A stretch of DNA of 11,513 nucleotides, from contig JAMPGN010000144.1 in the NCBI GenBank assembly GCA_023663915.1, positions 1 through 11,513 on the forward strand. Reading direction: 5' to 3'. Each line of letters opens with the position of its first letter. Within the stretch, counting starts at the first letter, position 1. The stretch is from Eubacterium sp. (lineage in GTDB: Bacteria > Bacillota_A > Clostridia > Lachnospirales > Lachnospiraceae). The notes under the pieces were generated by a model. It ran no database searches, was not told the DNA's origin, and worked only from the letters and a program-made list of their open reading frames with translations. The position numbers and the translations under genes were made by a program. Below, in pieces: positions 6,106 to 11,513 of the stretch.

Positions 6106-8328
6106 TCACACCTTCTTAATCTTCTGCAGTGCATCGTTTAACGCCTTGATCTCCTCCGGCGTGATTATATCCCCCACCTGCTTGAGCATGCTCTGCAGCG
6201 TCATTCTCTGCATCATTCTCTGCAATGACGGATTGTCCTTCACGCTCTCCGCCACGTCCCCGCGACTTGCGGATGCCTTCGCCGTCAGTCTCTGCACGAT
6301 CGCATTTGCCTCCGGACTCTTGGCGATCTCGCCCAGCGTATCACCCACGGAATAGCAATCCTCATGGAAATCTTCTCTGTCAAACCAATTCACGATATCT
6401 CCCTGTTTGACAAAAAGATAATCCTTATTCGCCTCAGCAACTTTGACTATTTTGATCTCATCCTCGTATCCGCCCGCCTTCGCGGTGATCGTATGTACGC
6501 CCGAAATCGGAACATCAAAACAGAAAATCCTGCTGCCTTCCTGCTCCTCGATAAGTGCGCCGTCCACATAGAGCGCCACGGAAGGCTGGTTGGAATACAC
6601 TTTCACCTTCGTCACTTCCTCCGCCCGGTCCACATATCTTCTTCCGCACAGATGGACAAAAGCCTCGCTGCTCCAATATGCTTTGTATAAATAAAAGGCA
6701 TCCTTTTTCATCTGGCGGTCGATCGTCACAAGCCCTTTCTGGTTCACGCCATGCTTGCCGCCCTCATCCCTTCCGTCTGCGGCAAAATCAAACAGATTCC
6801 ACACATGGGTCGCCCACAGCCACGGACGCTCCTCGATCATACGTAGCATATGCTCATGGTATACGCATTGATACTCTTCCGTATAATCCCCTCTGTTGGG
6901 CGCGGATGAATGGTAAGCTGGATTTGCATCCGCTCCATACTCCGAGAATCCGATACAGCAGTCAGGATATGTCTTATGATAATCGTCAAAAAACTCATCC
7001 GTCTGGCTCATCTCTCCAAGATACCAGCCAAAATACAGATTATAGCTGTTTACATCCGGTATTTCCAGAATCGGGCTGTCGGTCTCCAGCATGAACACAT
7101 TCGCCATCACCGTCTTTCTTGTCGAATCCAATTCGTGACATAACTTGTTCAATTCCTTATGGTTCTCTAACAGTTCCTCATTGACCGCGCTCGCCGCCGT
7201 AATTTCATTGGATAATCCCCAGCAGACAATCGACGGATGATTGTAATTCTGAATCACGAGTTCCCGCATCTGGCTTAACGTATTTTCCTTACCGCCGCTC
7301 ATATGCATGGTAATATAAGGGATCTCTGCCCACACAACCATCCCACATTCGTCACACAGATCATAGAACTCCTGCGCGTGCTGATAATGCGCAAGGCGAA
7401 TCGTGTTTGCGCCGATCTCCTTGATGATCTCCATGTCCTCCCGATGCATGTCAAGCGTCAGCGCATTTCCCGCGCCCGCGCGGTCCTGGTGGCGACTTAC
7501 GCCGCGAAGCGGATACTGCCTGCCGTTTAGGAGAAATCCTTTCTGCGGATCCACCTCAAAACTCCTGCACCCAAAACGCGTCCTTACCATGTCACCGCTT
7601 TCTAAGCGCGCTTCTGCTATATAGAGATACGGATCGTCCACGCCATCCCACAGATGCGCCTTCTTGATATAAAATTCCGCTTTCGCATAACCGTCTGCAA
7701 CCGATGCCTGTTTTGTTTCGCCCGCTACAGTGATATCAACACTCTGTGCGCCACCATCCGTCCAGACTTCCACTGTAACCGACGCATCCGCATTGTCCGT
7801 ACCGCCCTGAAACATCACTTCCGGAGTCACCTTAATGGCATCTGACCCGTAATATCCCATAGTGAAGTGCACTGCAGGCACGATAATCAAACGCACCATA
7901 CGGTACAGTCCGCCGTAAAACGTAAAGTCTGCTTTCTGCGGATAGATTCGCCCATTGTCCGAGTTGTCAACAGATACCAGCAGATTATTTTCTGTCTCTT
8001 TGATCTGATCTGTAATATCCGCGCGGAATCTGGAATATCCGCCCTCATGATGCGCCAGCTTTGCCCCATTGAAAAAGACTTCCGCCGTCATTGCCGCGCC
8101 GTCAAATTCCAGATATGCCTTCTCTCCGTCTGCCAGTTGCGGTCTTTCCATGGCGAGACGATACCAGCATGTCCCCCTGTGATAATCATTTCCCCCGTCC
8201 TGCCCATCCTCGGCATTCCATGTGTGCGGAAGCGATACCGAAACTCCCTCTGCGGATGCCGCTTCCGACGCGTCCTCTGCCTTTTTTATAAAAATCCATC
8301 CCTCACCCAATTCCATTACTTTTCTCAT
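6106..8328 (-). CDS. GH2 beta-glycosidase (beta-galactosidase or beta-glucuronidase type)
   Basis: This 740-residue cytoplasmic enzyme has the retaining GH2 layout: sugar-binding jelly roll (about 1-165, with LPHTWN and GGLYR), Ig-like domain (about 165-258), TIM barrel (about 259-555) and a further beta domain (about 570-632). The acid/base is Glu375 (GLSNE) and the nucleophile Glu463 (GFSEYG); GVSRHQD (276-282) and RLAHYQH (311-317) are typical. VNQKGLVTIDR (528-538) places Asn529 and Lys531 where E. coli beta-glucuronidase has its Asn566-x-Lys568 carboxylate contact, so a glucuronide substrate is possible, though related galactosidases may share this stretch. About 95 C-terminal residues (646-740) form a helical tail not needed for catalysis. 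AAGGAG (8341-8336) precedes the ATG by seven bases. It is the first gene of the minus-strand cluster and diverges from GH1. Confidence 0.92.
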   Translation of the reverse strand: MRKVMELGEGWIFIKKAEDASEAASAEGVSVSLPHTWNAEDGQDGGNDYHRGTCWYRLAMERPQLADGEKAYLEFDGAAMTAEVFFNGAKLAHHEGGYSRFRADITDQIKETENNLLVSVDNSDNGRIYPQKADFTFYGGLYRMVRLIIVPAVHFTMGYYGSDAIKVTPEVMFQGGTDNADASVTVEVWTDGGAQSVDITVAGETKQASVADGYAKAEFYIKKAHLWDGVDDPYLYIAEARLESGDMVRTRFGCRSFEVDPQKGFLLNGRQYPLRGVSRHQDRAGAGNALTLDMHREDMEIIKEIGANTIRLAHYQHAQEFYDLCDECGMVVWAEIPYITMHMSGGKENTLSQMRELVIQNYNHPSIVCWGLSNEITAASAVNEELLENHKELNKLCHELDSTRKTVMANVFMLETDSPILEIPDVNSYNLYFGWYLGEMSQTDEFFDDYHKTYPDCCIGFSEYGADANPAYHSSAPNRGDYTEEYQCVYHEHMLRMIEERPWLWATHVWNLFDFAADGRDEGGKHGVNQKGLVTIDRQMKKDAFYLYKAYWSSEAFVHLCGRRYVDRAEEVTKVKVYSNQPSVALYVDGALIEEQEGSRIFCFDVPISGVHTITAKAGGYEDEIKIVKVAEANKDYLFVKQGDIVNWFDREDFHEDCYSVGDTLGEIAKSPEANAIVQRLTAKASASRGDVAESVKDNPSLQRMMQRMTLQSMLKQVGDIITPEEIKALNDALQKIKKV

Positions 8329-8346
8329 CGTGCTGCTCCTTTCTGC

Positions 8347-8358
8347 TTATCATGATAA
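8347..8358. promoter_or_regulatory. Perfect 12-bp palindrome upstream of GH2
   Basis: TTATCATGATAA is its own reverse complement. It lies 18 bases before the GH2 start and just outside its ribosome site, and two further TTATCA strings occur close together at about 8430-8442. It could be a regulator half-site pair or a small RNA structure; no regulator gene is present in the window to support either. Confidence 0.3.
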
Positions 8359-8483
8359 ATTTTATTTTACTTTCAGATGTTACTCTTTCATGCAGTCGCG
8401 TAGTAAATGCATAGACCTAACTGAATTATTATCAGTTTATCATTCCTTCTGCCCGCCTGTGTTTACTTTTTCCATAATCTGTT

Positions 8484-8512
8484 TTGAAATTAAGGAAAAA
8501 TCTCAAAATAAT
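8484..8512 (+). promoter_or_regulatory. Candidate promoter for the GH1 gene
   Basis: TTGAAA (8484-8489) and AATAAT (8507-8512) are 17 bases apart, each one mismatch from the sigma-A consensus. Transcription would begin near 8519, making a leader of about 230 bases that includes both hairpin elements. AT-rich DNA produces such pairs by chance. TATAAT strings at 8567 and 8650 are perfect -10 boxes but lack a -35 at the right distance. Confidence 0.4.
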
Positions 8513-8566
8513 TATTTTCATAACATGAACACGAATTATTTTACATATGGTTTTTCTTTTTTCCAG

Positions 8567-8649
8567 TATAATAAAACGAGCTGACGCTCGTTTACGAGAT
8601 TCGCTTCGCGAACTCGGTATTTGCGTAGGAAATTTGCGTAGGAATTTTC
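8567..8649 (+). repeat. 83-bp hairpin element, tandem copy 1
   Basis: The unit starts with TATAATAAAA, then a stem AAACGAGC/GCTCGTTT (8574-8581 with 8586-8593, TGAC loop), then a second stem CGAG-A-TTCGC/GCGAACTCG (8595-8604 with 8608-8616, TTC loop, one bulged A). It ends with two perfect head-to-tail copies of ATTTGCGTAGGAA (8619-8631 and 8632-8644). The first 51 bases match the next copy at 47 positions. Confidence 0.85.
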
Positions 8650-8732
8650 TATAATAAAATGAGCTGACGCTCGTTTACGAGATTTGCTTCGCGAACTCAA
8701 TATTTGCGTAGAAATTTGCGTAAGAATTTCTT
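8650..8732 (+). repeat. 83-bp hairpin element, tandem copy 2
   Basis: This is the direct continuation of copy 1 at a period of 83 bases. Stem 1 is AAATGAGC/GCTCGTTT (8657-8664 with 8669-8676). Stem 2 covers 8679-8687 with 8691-8698. Two C-to-T differences inside stems (8660 and 8685) give G-U pairs in plus-strand RNA. The 3' part repeats ATTTGCGTA-type 12-13-mers imperfectly and ends eight bases before the GH1 ribosome site. Confidence 0.85.
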
Positions 8733-8751
8733 ACAGAATAGGAGGTTTTCA

Positions 8752-10041
8752 ATGAACAAATTTACCAACGATTTTCTCTTGGGTGCGGCAACGGCGGCGC
8801 ATCAGGTTGAGGGAAACAACACGAACAGCGACTGCTGGGCGATGGAACAGATGGAGCATACCAGTTTCACCGAGCCATCTTTAGACGCGGTCGATCACTA
8901 CCACCGTTACAAGGAAGACATCAAGCTCATGGCGGACGCAGGCTTAAACGCTTACCGCTTCTCCGTGGAATGGGCGCGCATCGAGCCGGAAGAGGGGCGT
9001 TTTGACGAAGCCGAAACTGCACATTACTTGGATGTCATTCACTGCTGTAAGAAACACGGATTAGAGCCTGTCGCGACTCTGCACCACTTTTCCAGCCCGA
9101 AGTGGCTGATTAGCAAGGGCGGATGGGAAGCAGAATCCACCGTAGACGACTTTGCGCGCTATGTCCGCTACATTGTCTCGAAATTAGGAAGCGAACTTCG
9201 CTATGTCTGCACCATCAACGAGGCGAATATGGGCGTTCAGGTAGCTGCTATTGCCAAACGCTACATGTTACAGATGCAGGCACAGGCGGCAAAAGCACAG
9301 TCCGCCGACGGCACCGTGCAGGTCGGCATCAATCTGGAACAAATGATGGCTGGACAGAAGGCGGCTGCCGAAGAAAACAAAAAAGTATTCGGCGTGGAGA
9401 AAGTCGAAAACTTCACTTCCATGCGCACACCCGAAGGCGACAAAATTGTCTGCCGCGCCCATGAAGCCGCACGAAACGTAATCAAAGAACTTTATCCTGA
9501 ACTCAAAGTCGGGCTGACTTTAAGCCTGCACGACATCCAGCCTGTGGAGGGCGGGGAAGAAAACGCAATGAAAGAATGGAGCGACGAATTTACGCACTAC
9601 CTTCCATATATCCAGAACGATGATTTCCTCGGCGTGCAGAATTATACCCGTTCCCTCATGGGTTCGGATGGTTCTCTTCCTGCCCCGGACGGCGCAGAAC
9701 TTACTCAGATGAATTATGAGTTTTATCCGCAGGCGTTAGAACATGTGATCCGAAAAGTCGCAGAAGACTTCCACGGGGAACTGATCGTCACGGAGAACGG
9801 GGTCGCCACGGACAACGATGAAAGGCGCGTCGTCTTTATCGAGCAGGCGCTTCTTGGCGTGCAGAACTGTATCAACGACCAGCTTCCCGTGAAGGGCTAT
9901 TTCTATTGGAGCCTCATGGACAACTTCGAGTGGCAGAAAGGCTACTCCATGACTTTCGGGCTGATCGCCGTTGACCGAACCACACAGACGCGCTATCCGA
10001 AGGAAAGCTTATCTGTCCTTGGCAGTTATCGTATTTCCTAA
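8752..10041 (+). CDS. GH1 beta-glucosidase (non-phosphorylated substrate type)
   Basis: This 429-residue protein is a retaining GH1 TIM-barrel enzyme that should release beta-linked glucose or a close relative in the cytoplasm. GAATAAHQVEG (11-21) is the N-terminal signature, TLHHF (109-113) the glycone His region, TINE (154-157) the acid/base Glu157 and VTENG (346-350) the nucleophile Glu348. DNFEWQKGY (390-398) has Glu393-Trp394; phospho-beta-glycosidases usually have Ser there plus a later Lys and Tyr, so unphosphorylated glycosides are favoured, fitting a symporter rather than a PTS. It is somewhat shorter than the usual 440-480 residues. AGGAGG (8740-8745) lies six bases before the ATG at 8752; the open frame extends upstream to a TTG at 8704, but that lies inside the repeat and has no ribosome site. 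It is a single-gene unit closed by the terminator downstream. Confidence 0.93.
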   Translation: MNKFTNDFLLGAATAAHQVEGNNTNSDCWAMEQMEHTSFTEPSLDAVDHYHRYKEDIKLMADAGLNAYRFSVEWARIEPEEGRFDEAETAHYLDVIHCCKKHGLEPVATLHHFSSPKWLISKGGWEAESTVDDFARYVRYIVSKLGSELRYVCTINEANMGVQVAAIAKRYMLQMQAQAAKAQSADGTVQVGINLEQMMAGQKAAAEENKKVFGVEKVENFTSMRTPEGDKIVCRAHEAARNVIKELYPELKVGLTLSLHDIQPVEGGEENAMKEWSDEFTHYLPYIQNDDFLGVQNYTRSLMGSDGSLPAPDGAELTQMNYEFYPQALEHVIRKVAEDFHGELIVTENGVATDNDERRVVFIEQALLGVQNCINDQLPVKGYFYWSLMDNFEWQKGYSMTFGLIAVDRTTQTRYPKESLSVLGSYRIS

Positions 10042-10050
10042 TAACATATA

Positions 10051-10092
10051 AAAGGCCAGCGGCAGTTTTTACATTCCTGCCGCTGGCTTTTT
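10051..10092 (+). terminator. Strong terminator between convergent GH1 and symporter genes
   Basis: An 11-bp perfect stem, GCCAGCGGCAG (10055-10065) with CTGCCGCTGGC (10077-10087), has an 11-base loop and is followed by five T. It lies 13 bases after the GH1 stop. On the minus strand the same stem is followed by CCTTTTAT, so it may also end symporter transcription. Confidence 0.9.
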
Positions 10093-10129
10093 CTTCGTAT
10101 ATCTGCTTGCTGAAAACGCTTCCTTTCTA

Positions 10130-10174
10130 TTATGATTCCTGCTTCTGCAGTGCCGCTTTCTTGTCCGCAATACT
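10130..10174 (-). pseudogene. Decayed duplicate of the symporter gene's 3' end
   Basis: Directly after the symporter TAA, overlapping its last base, the minus strand repeats the end of the gene in another frame. It encodes SIADKKAALQKQES and a stop, against RIADKKAAAQQQTA and a stop inside the gene. The two 45-base segments align without gaps, have about three quarters identical bases, and are offset by 44 bases, so the second copy is out of frame. Bases upstream of the two copies do not match. It is a remnant of a duplication or of recombination with a related gene, not a separate gene. Confidence 0.6.
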
Positions 10175-11513
10175 TATGCCGTCTGCTGCTGCGCCGCCGC
10201 TTTCTTATCCGCAATACGTTTCTGAACTTCCACCATCTCTTCTTTATCCAAAGAGCATGCACGCATGGCAATCAAGGTAATGACCCATCCAATGAGCGGA
10301 AGCCCGAACATTAACACCATAGTCATCCAGAAGATACCGCCCGTCAGCTCATCCGTAGGCTGAGGCATAGTCTCCCGATATCCGATCAAGGCAACCGAAG
10401 CAGTCGCAATCAGCGCACTGACAGAAGATACCAGTTTATCAATCAGACTGTAAACGCCGGATACCACTGCCGGAATGTACTTGCCGCCGCGATCCAGCTC
10501 ATAGTCGATCACGTCTGCCATAAACGCGTTATTTCCGGTCGTAACACACATTTTCGTGCCATTCGTGGCAAGCGTCAGTATCACATAGATCACCATCAAT
10601 GGCATAGATGTTGAAATACTGCGTGTATTTCCGCCAATATGTAAAAAGGTAAGGAACAAAATCATTGCGCATGTCACATAAATACACATATAAGTCCATG
10701 TGACGATCGTCTTCTTGTTACCATGTTTCCCGGCATACTTCGCGCCCACGACCGCAAACAGGATCGAAGGGAGAATGCTCACCGTGCTGAGCGTTGTGGA
10801 AATCGACATATCGCCGATGACAATGCCGCCCATCATCGTGGTGATGATCGACTGGCTTGCCACCTGCTGCGCGATCTTATCCGATGCTCCCGACGCGATA
10901 TAGCACTGAAGCGGGCGATTGTTCTTCAACACTTCCACCATATCTTTCAGTTTCAGTTTTTCCTTCTTTGCCGTCGTGCCTGCAAAGTTTTCCGGTTTGT
11001 CAAATTCTGAGATACCGATACAGGTAAAAACAAGCCCGATGCCGGATGCTACGACAGTCACCCAGCAGACAGCCGCCAGAAATTCCTGATTGTAATTGCC
11101 ATACTTCGGAAGCAGTACCACGAAGTTAATCATGCTCAAGGTAATGGGAACCACATAGTTGAAAACCGTGCTCCACACGCCTACCATCGGACGCTGTTTC
11201 GGGTCATTGGTCATCAGGGCGTATAAGGTCTGCCCGGTCATGTTGTAAAGTGTGTAACCGATGATATAGATGACATACAGCACCACGAATGCCACCATTC
11301 CAAATCCTTTGCCCGCCGCCCAGTTATACATCATAAGCGTGGCAAAAACCATGATCAGCCATCCGCTGACTAACAGGATACGAACCTTGCCGAAACGCGT
11401 GTTTACCTTGTCATAAACAAAGGCAAGCATCGGATCGGTAATCGCATCAAAGACACGGGTAAACGTCAAAATTCCGCCCACGGCAACCGTCGCAATGCCA
11501 AACCCAATACTTG
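10174..11513 (-). CDS. GPH-family sugar:cation symporter, N-terminus beyond the right edge
   Basis: This membrane protein belongs to the glycoside-pentoside-hexuronide:cation symporters (MFS superfamily), which import sugars or glycosides with H+ or Na+. The frame stays open through the right edge (SIGFGIATVAV precedes the first in-window start-like GTG), so the true start and perhaps 30-50 residues are missing; about 445 residues are visible. The family signature RVFDAITDPM..DKVNTRFGKVR (about residues 19-44 of the visible part) and the second hallmark MADVIDYELDRGGKYIP with the following SLIDKL are clear. Around ten to eleven hydrophobic segments are present with a hydrophilic central loop (EFDKPENFAG..KKEKLKLKD). 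The C-terminal tail is charged, ending in DKKAAAQQQTA. It faces GH1 convergently and likely belongs to a unit continuing to the right. Substrate is not readable; hydrolase neighbours suggest an oligosaccharide or plant glycoside. Confidence 0.9.
   Translation of the reverse strand, partial: SIGFGIATVAVGGILTFTRVFDAITDPMLAFVYDKVNTRFGKVRILLVSGWLIMVFATLMMYNWAAGKGFGMVAFVVLYVIYIIGYTLYNMTGQTLYALMTNDPKQRPMVGVWSTVFNYVVPITLSMINFVVLLPKYGNYNQEFLAAVCWVTVVASGIGLVFTCIGISEFDKPENFAGTTAKKEKLKLKDMVEVLKNNRPLQCYIASGASDKIAQQVASQSIITTMMGGIVIGDMSISTTLSTVSILPSILFAVVGAKYAGKHGNKKTIVTWTYMCIYVTCAMILFLTFLHIGGNTRSISTSMPLMVIYVILTLATNGTKMCVTTGNNAFMADVIDYELDRGGKYIPAVVSGVYSLIDKLVSSVSALIATASVALIGYRETMPQPTDELTGGIFWMTMVLMFGLPLIGWVITLIAMRACSLDKEEMVEVQKRIADKKAAAQQQTA

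Larger units (their letters stand above)
8329..8751. other. Divergent intergenic region between the GH2 cluster and GH1
   Basis: These 423 bases hold no supportable gene. They contain the start signals of both divergent units: a 12-bp palindrome beside the GH2 ribosome site, a candidate plus-strand promoter at 8484-8512 and two tandem 83-bp hairpin elements leading to the GH1 ribosome site. No convincing minus-strand -35/-10 pair was found for GH2. Base composition is clearly richer in A and T than the flanking genes. Confidence 0.8.

Noticed and set aside
8567..8655. TATAAT strings at the head of each tandem unit as active promoters
   Set aside because: Both are perfect -10 boxes, but no acceptable -35 is found 16-18 bases upstream and neither has an extended TGn.
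8567..8732. CRISPR array
   Set aside because: Only two units, directly adjacent with no variable spacers, and no cas genes nearby; it is a tandem duplication of a structured element.
8704..8751. Upstream TTG start adding 16 residues to GH1
   Set aside because: The codons lie in the hairpin repeat, have no ribosome site, and the ATG at 8752 has AGGAGG at ideal spacing and starts the normal GH1 N-terminus.
10174..11481. Treating the GTG at 11481 as the symporter start
   Set aside because: The frame stays open to the window edge with hydrophobic, family-like sequence upstream and no ribosome site, so the gene is truncated by the window.

Overview
The window looks like part of a carbohydrate-use locus from a gut-type Firmicute, most likely a Lachnospiraceae/Clostridia member. 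This is inferred from strong AGGAGG-type ribosome sites, the mix of cytoplasmic glycoside hydrolase families and the GPH-type symporter. No rRNA or other phylogenetic marker is present, so the assignment is tentative.

Layout, left to right. (1) At 1-960 there is AT-rich DNA with a possible gene end entering from the left edge and a minus-strand YefM/YoeB-type toxin-antitoxin pair with its own promoter and operator-like inverted repeat. An 18-codon open frame with a ribosome site follows, and then a 27-bp perfect palindrome that works as a terminator. (2) At 1020-8328 there is a minus-strand four-gene cluster, read in the order GH2 beta-glycosidase, xylose-isomerase-like TIM-barrel isomerase/epimerase, GH78 alpha-L-rhamnosidase, GH43 hydrolase with F5/8C and Fn3-like tail. 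A terminator-like hairpin sits between the first two genes. (3) At 8329-8751 a 423-bp divergent intergenic region carries a candidate promoter and two tandem copies of an 83-bp hairpin element. (4) At 8752-10041 is a plus-strand GH1 beta-glucosidase, closed by a strong terminator. (5) From 10174 to the right edge is a minus-strand GPH-family sugar:cation symporter lacking its N-terminus, with a decayed duplicate of its own 3' end just downstream.

None of the four hydrolases has a signal peptide, so the scheme I infer is uptake of intact oligosaccharides or plant glycosides by the symporter and stepwise cytoplasmic trimming. GH78 would remove rhamnose, GH1 beta-glucose, GH2 a beta-galactoside or beta-glucuronide, and GH43 a pentose or galactose unit; the isomerase/epimerase would handle a released or oxidised sugar. 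The substrate itself cannot be read from sequence.

The least explained signal is a family of short intergenic hairpin elements sharing an AACGAGC..GCTCGTT stem, at about 928, 6016, 8567 and 8650. They sit at transcription-unit or gene boundaries. In the tandem pair, two differences inside stems keep pairing in the plus-strand RNA.
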